DNA of 64,000 bases from Bacillota bacterium (GCA_023390815.1 JAEWCC010000001.1:1-64000), one strand, 5' to 3'. Positions 7,519 to 17,262 are shown, counted from the stretch's first letter. Program-made: numbers and translations. Notes: generated from the letters alone by a model not told the origin.

Positions 7519-7537
7519 GTTTCACCATTGCATCTAA

Positions 7538-8587
7538 TCATTCTATCGAATCGATATAATCCATATCAGCCAGTTGATCCGCATCGATATCGGAACCCAA
7601 CGAAATTTCGCCGCAGTAGCTCGTGTACATCATGCGGCGAACTTCCCGCATATCCTTGGCGTGCGCAAGCACCCACATCAGCTTGGTCACCGCGCTTTCG
7701 CTCGTCATATCGAACCCCTGCAGTATGCCGGAAAGGACCGCCTGCCGGCTGGGCTCGTACACCATCAGATCGGAGGGCTCGTACAAGCATTGTGTGGTGA
7801 GCAGCACCGCGACTCCGTCCTTCATGAGCTTTTTAATGCCTTCAAGCAGGTTTCGGCGAATGCTGTGGATACCGCCCATACCGAACCCCTCGATGACCAC
7901 GCCTTTAAAACCGATCTTGCCGAGATGATCGAGTATTTCGGGCCGGGTTCCCGGGATCAGCTTTAACAGGAATACGTTCGGGTCGATTTCGTCGTCCAGT
8001 TCCATCAAGCCCGGAGCGATTGCTTCTTCCTTAATGTCCAAGTGTATCCGGTTCTCTTCGATTGTTCCTACGAGCGGGTAATTGATGCTCTCAAACGCGT
8101 TGTAGCTGGTGGTGCGCACCTTGGCGACACGACACCCGCGTATGATCTTGCCGTCGAACACGACGTACACGCCCTTAAGGCTGCTTGCGGCGGCCAGCAG
8201 CGAGTGGTAGATGTTAACCTTCGCGTCCGTGTGCGGATGCCCGATGGGCAGCTGAGAGCCCGTGATGACGACGGGCTTATCAAGCCCGCACAGCATGAAG
8301 GACAGCATCGATGCGGTATAGGCCATGGTGTCTGTTCCATGCAGTACGACCACGCCGTCATAGTCCTTAAGGCAATCGAACACCTCGCGCGCAATCACCT
8401 TCCATTCCTCCGGCTGGATATTGGAGCTGTCCAGGTTGAAAATTGTCTTTGCGTCGAGCGCACACACCTCACGCGCATGCGGCACCTGCGCAAGGATGTC
8501 TTCCGCGGTGAGTGTGGGAACCAGCCCCTCTTCGGTCTGGGTACACGCGATGGTCCCCCCGGTGGAAAGTATCATCAGTCTTTTCAT
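7538..8587 (-). CDS. ansA: L-asparaginase, type I
   Basis: Hydrolyses L-asparagine to aspartate and ammonia in the cytoplasm (349 aa, no signal peptide, so type I). The two catalytic motifs are present: STGGTIA near residue 10 with the nucleophilic Thr, and VVVLHGTDTMAYTASML near residue 85. The substrate-binding stretch VVITGSQLPIGHPHTDAKVN follows. The start is the ATG at 8587 after AGGAG; the 18 codons upstream are not family-like. It is a single gene with its own terminator. Confidence 0.93.
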   Translation of the reverse strand: MKRLMILSTGGTIACTQTEEGLVPTLTAEDILAQVPHAREVCALDAKTIFNLDSSNIQPEEWKVIAREVFDCLKDYDGVVVLHGTDTMAYTASMLSFMLCGLDKPVVITGSQLPIGHPHTDAKVNIYHSLLAAASSLKGVYVVFDGKIIRGCRVAKVRTTSYNAFESINYPLVGTIEENRIHLDIKEEAIAPGLMELDDEIDPNVFLLKLIPGTRPEILDHLGKIGFKGVVIEGFGMGGIHSIRRNLLEGIKKLMKDGVAVLLTTQCLYEPSDLMVYEPSRQAVLSGILQGFDMTSESAVTKLMWVLAHAKDMREVRRMMYTSYCGEISLGSDIDADQLADMDYIDSIE

Positions 8588-8784
8588 TCCCGCTCCTGTA
8601 TAGAACACCGTCCGCCGATGTTCGGCGCCGTCTTTACGCAAAACTCATTGTATATCTTGGCGATGTTGATCGTAGCAAACGGCAGGATGGATGTCAACGC
8701 TTTTAAATGACGTTTACGCTTCTAGAGCGGATGCCTATTTCTCGCTTGCATTAAAAGACCAGGTCATCCGCCTTCCATCAACCA

Positions 8785-8816
8785 AAAACGCCGCGAAACG
8801 TTCCCGCGTCACGGCG
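8785..8816 (-). terminator. Terminator of the DUF805 gene
   Basis: CGCCGCGA and TCACGGCG pair with one G-T wobble on the minus strand, followed there by TTTTTGG. It lies about 45 bases beyond the DUF805 stop. The 8588-8861 interval holds nothing else I can identify. Confidence 0.6.
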
Positions 8817-8861
8817 CACTACACATATGATGTCCGATTTCCTCTCCTTTTTGCCGCGGTC

Positions 8862-9752
8862 TCAACCCGCTTTTTGTGGGTTCGCGTCCTCCCCGATCCG
8901 AATGGACTGAATGGCCATTTGTGTAAAATAACGGGTAGCGAGATCGTCATCTGCCCAAAGCCAAAAATCAAACTCGTATTTCGTCGATCCATATATACCG
9001 ATAATTTGGTGTATGGTCGATTGACGTGTGGATGTGATATGCACGAATTTCTTCCCGTTGATTTCCTCAAGCTTGTATGTATATTTGTAAGCTGCATTGG
9101 TAATGATGTCTGTATCTATATTCAGGATATATTTCACGTATGCTTCTTCGGTGCCGTAATACTCAGAGAGTCTGGCGAAATCTTTTTCAGAATACTCCGA
9201 GAACGGCTTTTCACTAGTTGGATTGATATGCACATCTACAAAAGCGCCGTGCGCTAAATCCAAACTATATCCAGATTCTTTACTATAAATATGACTCATA
9301 TCAAAGGGAATACTGGGTATTTCCTTGTTCAGTCCATATCCAACCCCCACGCCGAAAAACAAAGCGGGTAGCAACAGCATAATAATCGGGATATGCCAAA
9401 AATGAGCGTTGTTTTGTTTTGGCTCAAATTCTTCACTCGGCTTTGATCTGAAAAACAAAAGTTTGATGAAAATATAAAGATTATACACCGGTATGAGCGT
9501 TAAGAAATAGTCGGTTCCGGGTCTGTTCAAATCATGAAATCGTTTAATTGCGGCGATTGTATAAACGATAAAGAGCGTGACACAAATTGCAAGGTAAGCG
9601 GCTATATTTAGGAACGTCAGCCTGCATAGCAACATGCCTGTGGAACAGACCCCAAACCCAATGATACCCAGCATAAAGACATAAGCAAACCGGAGCCTGC
9701 CGATGTGTCCGTGCGTGCTGAAAACCTTGAATGCCCACCTGTGCTCTTTCAT
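8862..9752 (-). CDS. DUF805 family membrane protein with extracytoplasmic tail
   Basis: A 296-aa protein. Residues 15-105 form a DUF805 domain: GRLRFAYVF, three hydrophobic helices, the conserved AAIKRFHDLNRPG and a further helix before RSKPSEEF. A fourth helix (IPIIMLLLPALFFGVGVGYG, about 120-140) leads to a soluble region of about 150 residues rich in Tyr, Asp and Glu with no motif I know. DUF805 proteins are small inner-membrane proteins of unknown function; the long soluble tail is not standard. It is monocistronic. Confidence 0.8.
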   Translation of the reverse strand: MKEHRWAFKVFSTHGHIGRLRFAYVFMLGIIGFGVCSTGMLLCRLTFLNIAAYLAICVTLFIVYTIAAIKRFHDLNRPGTDYFLTLIPVYNLYIFIKLLFFRSKPSEEFEPKQNNAHFWHIPIIMLLLPALFFGVGVGYGLNKEIPSIPFDMSHIYSKESGYSLDLAHGAFVDVHINPTSEKPFSEYSEKDFARLSEYYGTEEAYVKYILNIDTDIITNAAYKYTYKLEEINGKKFVHITSTRQSTIHQIIGIYGSTKYEFDFWLWADDDLATRYFTQMAIQSIRIGEDANPQKAG

Positions 9753-9883
9753 TAAATATCCCCCTAAGCATACTCAGTTCTCATTGTAATATCATTGGTG
9801 CAATAACTACTATATACCATATTTTTATCTATGTACATATTTGTGTGTTAATTTTCCTCCTCACTCCTGCACACAAAAACGCC

Positions 9884-9921
9884 GTGAAACGGTTATCCAT
9901 ATCACGGCGTTGCCTATTGTT
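9884..9921 (-). terminator. Terminator of the chitobiose transport genes
   Basis: AACGCCGTGA and TCACGGCGTT form a perfect 10-bp stem with a 14-base loop; the minus strand continues with TTTTTGTGTG. It closes the run of genes that ends with the ATPase at 9975. Confidence 0.85.
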
Positions 9922-9974
9922 AATCAGTTTTCAAGGCTTTAGTTTCGCGTCCGGATCACGGAGTTCCTCTGTAC

Positions 9975-11147
9975 TCAGATAAGACTCAATCCCGTTGCGG
10001 GATCGAACATATGCACCAGTTCGCCGGAAAAATCGAACCGGATATCACCCTTGAGGTGCGCGCCCGGCGTTAGGTCCGTGGTCGGGATGCGCAGCACGGC
10101 ATCCTTGCCCTGTACGGTCACATGGATGTAGGTCTCGCTGCCCATCATCTCACTCACGTCCACGGTCGCGGCAATGCCCTCGCCTGCGATGCGCAGATGC
10201 TCGGGGCGTATGCCCAGCGTGATGGTCATGCTGTCGCAGCCCGCTTCGGCAAGCGCCTTGCACTTATCTTCCGGCAGCGCGATGCGGTGATCGCACAACT
10301 CCACTTCATATGCAGCGGCGTCGCGCAGCAGCTTCGCTTCAAAGAAGTTCATCTGCGGCGTGCCGATAAAGCCCGCGACGAACAGGTTCGCCGGATGGTG
10401 GAACACCTCGTGCGGTGTGCCGATTTGCTGGATGAAGCCGTCCTTCATGACTACGATGCGGTCGCCCAGCGTCATGGCTTCGGTCTGGTCGTGTGTGACG
10501 TAGACGAACGTGGTGTTGACGCTCTGGTGCAGCTTGATGAGCTCCGCTCGCATCTGATTGCGCAGCTTCGCGTCAAGGTTGGAGAGCGGCTCGTCCATAA
10601 GGAATACCTTGGGCTCGCGTACGATGGCGCGGCCGATAGCGACGCGCTGGCGCTGCCCGCCCGAAAGTGCCTTTGGCCTGCGCCGCAGCAGGTCGGTGAT
10701 GCCCAGCACCTCGGCGGCTTCCCTCACCTTTTTATCGATGACGGCCTTGGGCGTCTTACGCATCTTGAGCGCGAAGGCCATATTCTCGTACACGGTCATA
10801 TGCGGATAGAGCGCGTAGTTCTGGAACACCATCGCGATGTCGCGGTCCTTGGCGTCCACGTTGTTGATCAGCACGCCGCCGATGTAAAGCTCGCCCTCGG
10901 TAATCTCCTCGAGCCCCGCGATCATGCGCAGCGTGGTAGACTTACCGCAGCCCGAAGGGCCGACGAGCACGATAAATTCCTTGTCGGCGATATCGAGGTT
11001 GAAAGCCTGCACCGCAACGACGCCCTTGTCCGTAATCTGGAGGTTGGCTTTTTCGCCGGGCTCTTCCGCCTCCTTACGGCCTTTGCGTACGCGTTCTCCA
11101 TTGGCCGGATAAATCTTCTTAATGTTGTTGAAAAGTACGTCTGCCAT
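9975..11147 (-). CDS. Sugar ABC transporter ATPase, MsmX/UgpC type
   Basis: CUT1-family sugar importer ATPase (390 aa). It has Walker A GPSGCGKST, signature LSGGQRQRVAIGRAIVREP, Walker B VFLMDEPLSNLDAKLR, the H-loop VTHDQTEA, and a C-terminal regulatory OB-like domain (LGIRPEHL, MGSETYIHVT). Between the first strand and Walker A is a charged insertion of about 25 residues (GERVRKGRKEAEEPGEKAN) not usual in MsmX. The ribosome binding site is weak. Last gene of the chitobiose locus, so it probably serves the MalF/MalG-type permeases upstream. Such ATPases can serve several importers; a second copy lies at 40337. Confidence 0.93.
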   Translation of the reverse strand: MADVLFNNIKKIYPANGERVRKGRKEAEEPGEKANLQITDKGVVAVQAFNLDIADKEFIVLVGPSGCGKSTTLRMIAGLEEITEGELYIGGVLINNVDAKDRDIAMVFQNYALYPHMTVYENMAFALKMRKTPKAVIDKKVREAAEVLGITDLLRRRPKALSGGQRQRVAIGRAIVREPKVFLMDEPLSNLDAKLRNQMRAELIKLHQSVNTTFVYVTHDQTEAMTLGDRIVVMKDGFIQQIGTPHEVFHHPANLFVAGFIGTPQMNFFEAKLLRDAAAYEVELCDHRIALPEDKCKALAEAGCDSMTITLGIRPEHLRIAGEGIAATVDVSEMMGSETYIHVTVQGKDAVLRIPTTDLTPGAHLKGDIRFDFSGELVHMFDPATGLSLI

Positions 11148-11165
11148 AAATGATAGGCTTTGACG

Positions 11166-11181
11166 CGGAGCGAAAGCTCCG
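11166..11181. other. GNRA-tetraloop hairpin between response regulator and ATPase genes
   Basis: CGGAGC-GAAA-GCTCCG, a perfect 6-bp stem closed by a GAAA tetraloop. No T-tract follows. It may stabilise or process the long transcript ahead of the ATPase gene. Confidence 0.4.
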
Positions 11182-11313
11182 TGCCTCGTCTGAAAAATCT
11201 ACAGACTTACGGCATCTCCACGCTGCCGCACCGCAAGCCACGGCGGCAATACCTCCTTTTTTTTCGCGCACCCGCCGTTTGTGTGGAGCGGACGGGCTCC
11301 GCTTTCTCCGGCG

Positions 11314-12063
11314 TCAGTGCTGCCGGTTCCGGTATTCGTTGGCGCTAACGCCCTCGATCTTTTTGAACACGCGGGAGAAATGGCCGATATCCGTATACCC
11401 CACGCGCTCGAATATATCGCTGATTTTAAGGCTCGGGTCTTCCAGCAGCTTCTTGGCCGCGCGGATACGCGAAGCGTTGAGCAGGTCGTAGAAGCTGTTG
11501 TCCGTGTGTTTGTTCAGCAGCTTTGAAAGGTGCCACTGCGATACATAGCAGTGATCGGCGATCTCCTGCAAGGTCAGTTTCTCGGCGTGGTGCTCCTCGA
11601 TGAAAGCCAGCGCCTGCCGTACGATAAAGCTGTTGGCGCAACGCTGCTCGTCCTGCAGCGCTGCCTCCGGCTTCGCCGTTTCCTTCGCTTTAATAAGATT
11701 GGCGATCATCGCGCGCAGCGCCTCGTTGATCTCGTCCATGCGCGAGGGCTTCACGAGCAACCGTGTCACGCCAAGACGGACAGCCTCCTGCGCGTACTCA
11801 AAGTCGCGATACCCCGTCAGCACGGTGATCTGCATATCGGGGAACTCGCTGCGCAGTCCCGCGAGCATCGTCATGCCGTCGGTATCGGGCATCTTGATGT
11901 CGGTAAATATGATGTCGGGTGAGTGCGTGCGGATCGCATCGGAGCCCCCCGCTGCGCTGTAGGCGGTATCCACCACCTCGCAGCCAAAGCCTTCCCAATC
12001 CACGACCTTTTTCAGGCCTTCCACAATGATCGTCTCGTCGTCAATCAGCACTACTTTATACAT
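11314..12063 (-). CDS. Response regulator, YesN type (receiver + AraC HTH)
   Basis: A compact 249-aa regulator. The receiver domain (1-120) has the acidic pair DDE and the phospho-acceptor Asp in IIFTDIKMPDTDG. An AraC/XylS double helix-turn-helix occupies the last 100 residues (LTLQEIADHCYVSQWHLSKLLNKHT; KISDIFERVGYTDIGHFSRVFKKIEGVSANEYR). The partner is surely the sensor kinase at 15448. It lies 40 bases after the permease gene, inside the transporter gene run. The likely target is the element shared by the promoters near 15440 and 24430. Confidence 0.93.
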   Translation of the reverse strand: MYKVVLIDDETIIVEGLKKVVDWEGFGCEVVDTAYSAAGGSDAIRTHSPDIIFTDIKMPDTDGMTMLAGLRSEFPDMQITVLTGYRDFEYAQEAVRLGVTRLLVKPSRMDEINEALRAMIANLIKAKETAKPEAALQDEQRCANSFIVRQALAFIEEHHAEKLTLQEIADHCYVSQWHLSKLLNKHTDNSFYDLLNASRIRAAKKLLEDPSLKISDIFERVGYTDIGHFSRVFKKIEGVSANEYRNRQH

Positions 12064-12103
12064 AACGCCTCCGGACTGGATAGTTTGGATAACCCTCTAC
12101 AGC

Positions 12104-12997
12104 TTACCCTTTTATCGCGCCTACCGTAAGTCCCTTGATAATATTTTTCTGAAGCAATATGTACACAATCAGCACCGGCATGACCACGAGCACCACCGAC
12201 GCCGCCATCAGGCCGTAGTTGACGCCCGCCTGAGAGCTGATCTCGTTGAGCAGCAGCGTAATCGTACGCTCGTCGGGATAGCGCAGGAAAAACATCTGCG
12301 TGAACAAGTCGTTATAGGACCACAGGAACGAGAATATCGCCACCGTCGCGAACGAAGGACGCGCGACCGGCATAATAATTCGAAAGTAGATGCTGACCGG
12401 GCCGCAGCCATCGAGGTACGCGGACTCCTCCAGCTCAACCGGGATCGACCGTATAAAGCCCATCAGCACGATGATAGAAAACGACAGATTGCCCGCAATC
12501 TGCGGCAGCACCACCGACAGCGCGGAAAGCCAGCGCTCCCCTGTGCTCGCGATGCCCCACATGACCTCCATGCGAAACACCGGAATGATCGTGGAGAATA
12601 CCGGGAACATCATGCTCGCGATGATGAGGCCGTAAACGATTTTCTTGCCCCGGAAGTTGTAGCGCACGAGGCCGTATGCCGCGAACCCCGCAAGCACCAC
12701 GACGACGATGGTCACCGTCAGGGATATCACCAGGCTGTTGGTATACGCCTTGAAGAAATCCGAACGTTCCATTGCGGTCTGGTAGTTATCCAGCGTGAAG
12801 TTGTCCTGCCCGGGCCACGGGATCGAAAACGAATCCGAGCGGATCTGACCCTTTACGCGAAACGAGTTGATGATGACCCAAAGGAACGGGTACACCGTCG
12901 TAATTCCCCAGACGATCAGTACCAGATAGATAAACACACGGGAGATTGGAAACGTTCCCCGGCGCTTGACAACCGCCGTCGGTGTAATTCTTTCCAT
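12104..12997 (-). CDS. Sugar ABC transporter permease, MalG type
   Basis: CUT1 permease (297 aa) with six hydrophobic segments and the EAA signature ELEESAYLDGCGPVSIYFRIIMPVARP. The ATG at 12997 follows GGGAGGGG; the frame extends 17 codons upstream into the partner gene without need. It pairs with the MalF-type permease 16 bases upstream. By context it imports GlcNAc oligosaccharides, probably N,N'-diacetylchitobiose. Confidence 0.92.
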   Translation of the reverse strand: MERITPTAVVKRRGTFPISRVFIYLVLIVWGITTVYPFLWVIINSFRVKGQIRSDSFSIPWPGQDNFTLDNYQTAMERSDFFKAYTNSLVISLTVTIVVVVLAGFAAYGLVRYNFRGKKIVYGLIIASMMFPVFSTIIPVFRMEVMWGIASTGERWLSALSVVLPQIAGNLSFSIIVLMGFIRSIPVELEESAYLDGCGPVSIYFRIIMPVARPSFATVAIFSFLWSYNDLFTQMFFLRYPDERTITLLLNEISSQAGVNYGLMAASVVLVVMPVLIVYILLQKNIIKGLTVGAIKG

Positions 12998-13013
12998 TCG
13001 TCTTTCCCCTCCC

Positions 13014-13904
13014 TCAATAATCCTTCTGCTTGAAGATTTTGTTGGCAACCAGCGCGAGTATCACGCCCAGTATGACGATCAGCACCGCGATGGAGGAAGC
13101 GTAGTCCACATCCCCGCGGATAAACGCCTGATTGTACATATAGGTACCGAGCAGCCACGACTGGTCCATCGGAATCCCCTCACCCATCATGACCCACGGC
13201 AGGTCGAACACCTTGAGTGCGCCGGTGATACCGAGAACCAAGCACGTACACAGTACGTTGCGCAGCAGCGGCAGCGTGATGTACCATGTTCGCTTTAAAC
13301 CCTTCGCGCCATCGATCTCCGCCGCTTCATAGATTTCGGGCGATATATTGTTGAGACCGGTGATGATGATGACGAAATAGAAGCCCACGTATTGCCACAT
13401 GACGGGCGTCAGCATCGTCATTAAGAAGTGCTGCCCGTCCTTCCAGTCGATATTCTCGGTCGCCCCAAACCAGTTCTGCATGAGCTGGTTGAGCATACCG
13501 CCGTTATACAGGAATATCAGGTTAAACAGCAGTCCGAGCGCCGTCGCGCTGATGACGATCGGGAAAAAGTAGACTGTCCGGAAAAGCTTCGCCCCGACCT
13601 TGATCCTGTCCACCAGCAGCGCCAAGATGAGCGCAATGCCCACCTGAAATACGATCGTACTGACCGTAAGGATCAGCGAGTTCTTGATCGACGTCCACAT
13701 GTTCGGGTCCTGGAACATCTTTACAAAATCGGCATACCACGGCTCGTTGACCCCTGTTGCGCCGGTACCCAAGCCAGATATGTTCATGAAGCTGTTGATG
13801 ATGTTCTGCACAAACGGGTAGAACAGGAACAGGATCAGAAATGCGAAAGCCGGTATCAAAAACAGCAGCAGCGGCGTTTTTTTCTTGTAGATCGGCGAAT
13901 TCAT
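13014..13904 (-). CDS. Sugar ABC transporter permease, MalF type
   Basis: CUT1 permease (296 aa) with an N-terminal cytoplasmic stretch, a first helix LLLFLIPAFAFLILFLFYPFV, and the EAA loop EIYEAAEIDGAKGLKRTWYITLPLL. It is separated from the binding-protein gene by 83 bases containing a strong hairpin. Its partner is the MalG-type permease. Confidence 0.93.
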   Translation of the reverse strand: MNSPIYKKKTPLLLFLIPAFAFLILFLFYPFVQNIINSFMNISGLGTGATGVNEPWYADFVKMFQDPNMWTSIKNSLILTVSTIVFQVGIALILALLVDRIKVGAKLFRTVYFFPIVISATALGLLFNLIFLYNGGMLNQLMQNWFGATENIDWKDGQHFLMTMLTPVMWQYVGFYFVIIITGLNNISPEIYEAAEIDGAKGLKRTWYITLPLLRNVLCTCLVLGITGALKVFDLPWVMMGEGIPMDQSWLLGTYMYNQAFIRGDVDYASSIAVLIVILGVILALVANKIFKQKDY

Positions 13905-13932
13905 ATGCTACCGCCTTATATTTTGGTTGAAA

Positions 13933-13959
13933 TGAGGGGCTACCCGGGGCAGCCCCTCA
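13933..13959. other. Hairpin between binding-protein and permease genes
   Basis: TGAGGGGCT and AGCCCCTCA form a perfect 9-bp stem with a 9-base loop, 28 bases after the binding-protein stop. On the minus strand only TTTC follows, so it is either a leaky terminator or a 3' end that protects the binding-protein mRNA. Confidence 0.65.
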
Positions 13960-13987
13960 CTCCGTCGTTTATGAATTTCTATACGTC

Positions 13988-15319
13988 TTAGTTCAATGCC
14001 AGCGCGGAGGTGATCGCGTCCGCCGGGCTGATGCCGCCCGTCACGATGTTCTTGACGTTGGCAAACAGGTCAGCGCGCGCTTCGGACGTCAGTTTATCCT
14101 GTACAGCGCCCACAAAGTTCGTCATGCCGTTGCACATATCAGCAGCCGACTGCTCCAGGGAATTGAGCTCTGCTGTGGGCGTTGCGCCGTTCTTCAGCGC
14201 TGTCACCTGCGTGGTTACGAACGTGGAGAGCACTTCGTCGCTCGTCATGTACTCAACAAACTTGACAGCCGCTTCGCGCTTCGCCGGATCGTCCCACGCC
14301 TTGCGGGTGATGTAGTAACCCATTGAGAGGCCGCCAATGATGTCGGTCGCTTTTCTCTCGCCTTTGCCTGGTACGTAGGTTACCTTAAAATCATCCAGAT
14401 GATCGCCAGCATTCTCTTTGAACCAGCCGACCTTCCAGGAACCGTCGATCAGGAACGCCGCCTCGTTGTCCGCCATCAGCTGAACCGTCTCAGGGTCGGT
14501 CGCCGTCAGCGTGTTCTCGGGCAGGAATCCTTTGTCATAGAGGGTCTTCAGGTCTTCGAAGCCAGCAGCCCACTTCGTGCCGGTCGCATCGGTCGCGGAA
14601 GCCGGAACGTCGAGATGGTTGGCCGTGTTGCCATTGTTGTAGGTCGTGAACTCAAACCAATAGTGGGGAACTTCCTGCAGAGAGACCGCAACCGGGGTGT
14701 AGCCCGCGTCTTTGATCTTCTGGCAATCAACCAGGAACTGATCCCAAGTATAGTCGGCGCCCGGCACCGCTACGCCCGCAGCTTCCAGAACCTTGGTGTT
14801 GACGAACAAGCTTTCCCAGTAACCGGTGGAGGGAACTGCGTAAACCTTGTTGTCCACAGCCGACGGAACCAGCATGTCTTCCCTCATGTTGCTCGCATAA
14901 TCCGGATACTCAGCGCGAATCTCGTCGAGCGAAACCATCTTGTTCGCTTCGATGAGAGGGTCAGAATCGGTACCATAGAAGTAGAACAGTACATCGGGCT
15001 CGGTGCCGGTTTCAAAGTCCGCCATGACTTTGGCTTTCCATTCTTCGTTCGACGTAGCCGAAGCATCCTGCACGGTGTTGCCCGTTGCCGCTTCGTAGCC
15101 AGCAAGCGCGTTCTCATAGTTTTCACGGTTACCGTCGTCTCCGCCGTACGAGGTCACGACTGTGATCTCAACAGGACCCGCAGTTTCCGGTACTTCTGCG
15201 CTGGGACTCACCTGTTCGGACGTCTCGGCCGATGGGGTTTCTACCGGTTTGGCGTTGCAGCCCACGAAAGCGGCCAGAACCATCACCAGGACCAGCATGA
15301 ATGCAATGGTCTTCTTCAT
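13988..15319 (-). CDS. Sugar ABC transporter substrate-binding lipoprotein, probable chitobiose binder
   Basis: Family 1 extracellular sugar-binding protein (443 aa). It has a lipoprotein signal (FMLVLVMVLAAFVGC, Cys20), then a Pro/Glu/Ser spacer (KPVETPSAETSEQVSPSAEVPE) and the domain start ITVVTSYGGDDGNRENYENALAGYEAATGNTV. ATG 15319 follows GGAGGAAAG. Conserved ligand-site aromatics are plausible (SGTYWESLF, PHYWFEFTTY). It opens the transporter part of the locus and is preceded by a TATAAT and a putative response-regulator site. Chitobiose is inferred from the neighbouring phosphorylase, not from the protein itself. Confidence 0.92.
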   Translation of the reverse strand: MKKTIAFMLVLVMVLAAFVGCNAKPVETPSAETSEQVSPSAEVPETAGPVEITVVTSYGGDDGNRENYENALAGYEAATGNTVQDASATSNEEWKAKVMADFETGTEPDVLFYFYGTDSDPLIEANKMVSLDEIRAEYPDYASNMREDMLVPSAVDNKVYAVPSTGYWESLFVNTKVLEAAGVAVPGADYTWDQFLVDCQKIKDAGYTPVAVSLQEVPHYWFEFTTYNNGNTANHLDVPASATDATGTKWAAGFEDLKTLYDKGFLPENTLTATDPETVQLMADNEAAFLIDGSWKVGWFKENAGDHLDDFKVTYVPGKGERKATDIIGGLSMGYYITRKAWDDPAKREAAVKFVEYMTSDEVLSTFVTTQVTALKNGATPTAELNSLEQSAADMCNGMTNFVGAVQDKLTSEARADLFANVKNIVTGGISPADAITSALALN

Positions 15320-15381
15320 AACGTTCTTTCCTCCATAATAATTTGAAATGGGTAGATGGGCAAACGATCTGCCCTACGATA

Positions 15382-15446
15382 ATTATATGGGATGTCCGTA
15401 ATACACACATATAGCCGTGGTTGCCTTTTCTTGCTCGTCGTTGCCT
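15382..15446 (-). promoter_or_regulatory. Promoter and putative response-regulator site of the binding-protein gene
   Basis: On the minus strand a perfect TATAAT (complement 15382-15387) has no good -35, as expected for an activated promoter. Upstream lies GGCAACGACGAGCAAG...AAGGCAAC (complement of 15420-15445), a direct repeat of GGCAAC about two helical turns apart. The same element precedes the chitobiose phosphorylase gene at 24410-24438. AraC-type regulators bind such direct repeats. Confidence 0.5.
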
Positions 15447-15447
15447 T

Positions 15448-17181
15448 CTATTTCGCAAACTCTACATAGGGGATCACAATGCGCGCAAGTACGCGCCGCT
15501 CGCCGACCTGTGTGATGGAAAGCTCACCTTCCTCGCCGTATAGTATCTTGAGCCTGCGGTTGACGTTGCGGATACCGATGCACTCGCGGTTGTCGTCGCC
15601 ATCCTCGCTCTCCCAGTCCAGCAGCCGTGCGACATTCTTTTGATCCGCTTCGGATAGTTGCCCGTCGTTCTCCACCTCAATCACGAGCATATCGCCGCGC
15701 ATCATACTGCGCATCACAATCTCGCCCCTCTGCCGCAGCGCGATGCCGTGCTCGAACGCGTTCTCGACGATGGGCTGCAAAATAAGGCACGGCACGAGTG
15801 CACCCAGCGTATCGGGTGCAATCTCCTTGCGGATCGTGAGCCGGTCGCCCAAACGTTCTGAAAGTATATAGAGATAGGCGTCCGCGTAGACGAGTTCCTG
15901 CTCCACGGTGCCGCGCGCGCGGCCTCCGCGCGCCGTCGCGGCGTCCAGCATGGTCGAGAGTGCCTCGATCATGCGGCATACCTTGGTATCCTCCGCCATG
16001 CGCGCTGCCCAAGATATCGCCTCAAGCGTGTTGTTTAAAAAGTGTGGGTTGATCTGGGAGCGAAGTGCCCGGACGCGCGCGTCCTGCAGCGCAAGCTGCT
16101 CCTCGTAATTGCGTTCAAACTGGTATTTGAGCTGTTCGGACATGCCGTTGAAGCGCTCCGTCAAATAGCGGAACTCGCGGCTGCCGGGCAGCACATTCAC
16201 GGTGTAGCCGCGCTCGCCCGACTCCATGTGCCCCGCGGCGTCTACCAGGGCGTCGACAGGCCGGGCAACATAATGATAGTACGCCCACAGTACAAACAGG
16301 AAGAGCAGTACGCCGAAAATGCCCATGAGCGGCAGCAAATTCGCCACATCGGGTAATTCGTCCGTCAGGCTCGCGCTGTCCGAGACGACGCTGAGCCCGA
16401 TCGAGTGCCCCGCCATCTCGCCGGAGACCCGGATCGTATAGCTGCTGTCGCCGGCGTCATACTGCACGCCTTCCGCGCTGTCGACCCAGTCTCCGCCCGT
16501 ACCCACCACGATGCTCGTGGTGTCGTCGATATCGACGGCGGCCTGCTGCACCCAGACGATGCTGCGTATACTCTCGTACAGCACGGCCTCGTTGCATTCC
16601 ATTGCGATCACGGCATAAGGCTCAAAGTTGCTGCCCATGATGCTGCGCACCATATAAAGCCTGCCTTCTGCTTGCATGAACGTGATCTTCGTACCCATCT
16701 CAGGATAGGTTTGAAGCACCTGTGCATGTATGTTTCTGCGGTATTTTTGCAAGCTGTCAAGCTCCTGTGAGTCGGTGCGGTTGTTTACATAATATAGCAC
16801 ATCGGGAGCCGAAGCAAAAAACAAAAAGGTGGCGTTGAAGTTGTTGTCGTAGCCGTATTGCTGCAGCAGGTAGGTATTGATGGAATCATAAAGCGCCACG
16901 TGATCGCCGTCGCCGCGGTATTTTCTGTACGCTTCACTGATCGTGTCGTCGTACGAGCATTTGCGGGAGGCGTCCATGGCGCTGTCGATATTGTCCCTCG
17001 CCTGCGCGAACGCGATATTCACACTCGTGTTGATCGTATCGCGGATGCGCTCCTGAACATTATTCGTGATGGTGTAGCTGGAATAAAACAGGATGACTGA
17101 AATCGGCACGATCCAGCATATCGCCATGATCGCGACCAGGCCCCATTTGAGGGAGAAGCCGCGTTTTACTGAGATGCGCAT
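15448..17181 (-). CDS. Sensor histidine kinase, YesM type
   Basis: Membrane sensor kinase (577 aa). It has a first helix at 14-36, an extracytoplasmic sensor region of about 250 residues, a second helix (LLPLMGIFGVLLFLFVLWAYYHYV), a HAMP linker, a His_kinase domain with the phosphorylated His in RSQINPHFLNNTLEAISWAA, and an ATPase domain (LILQPIVENAFEHGI; GIRNVNRRLKILYGEEG). Kinases of this class pair with YesN-type regulators, here the one at 11314. The gene lies between nagB and the binding-protein gene, and the sensor probably responds to GlcNAc oligosaccharide, directly or through the binding protein. Confidence 0.92.
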   Translation of the reverse strand: MRISVKRGFSLKWGLVAIMAICWIVPISVILFYSSYTITNNVQERIRDTINTSVNIAFAQARDNIDSAMDASRKCSYDDTISEAYRKYRGDGDHVALYDSINTYLLQQYGYDNNFNATFLFFASAPDVLYYVNNRTDSQELDSLQKYRRNIHAQVLQTYPEMGTKITFMQAEGRLYMVRSIMGSNFEPYAVIAMECNEAVLYESIRSIVWVQQAAVDIDDTTSIVVGTGGDWVDSAEGVQYDAGDSSYTIRVSGEMAGHSIGLSVVSDSASLTDELPDVANLLPLMGIFGVLLFLFVLWAYYHYVARPVDALVDAAGHMESGERGYTVNVLPGSREFRYLTERFNGMSEQLKYQFERNYEEQLALQDARVRALRSQINPHFLNNTLEAISWAARMAEDTKVCRMIEALSTMLDAATARGGRARGTVEQELVYADAYLYILSERLGDRLTIRKEIAPDTLGALVPCLILQPIVENAFEHGIALRQRGEIVMRSMMRGDMLVIEVENDGQLSEADQKNVARLLDWESEDGDDNRECIGIRNVNRRLKILYGEEGELSITQVGERRVLARIVIPYVEFAK

Positions 17182-17262
17182 CGGTAAATGCCTCCGGCTT
17201 TCGTTGTGATATTGTGATACTGCTGCAAATTGATTATATCACTCCGAAGGGCTTTGTTTCAA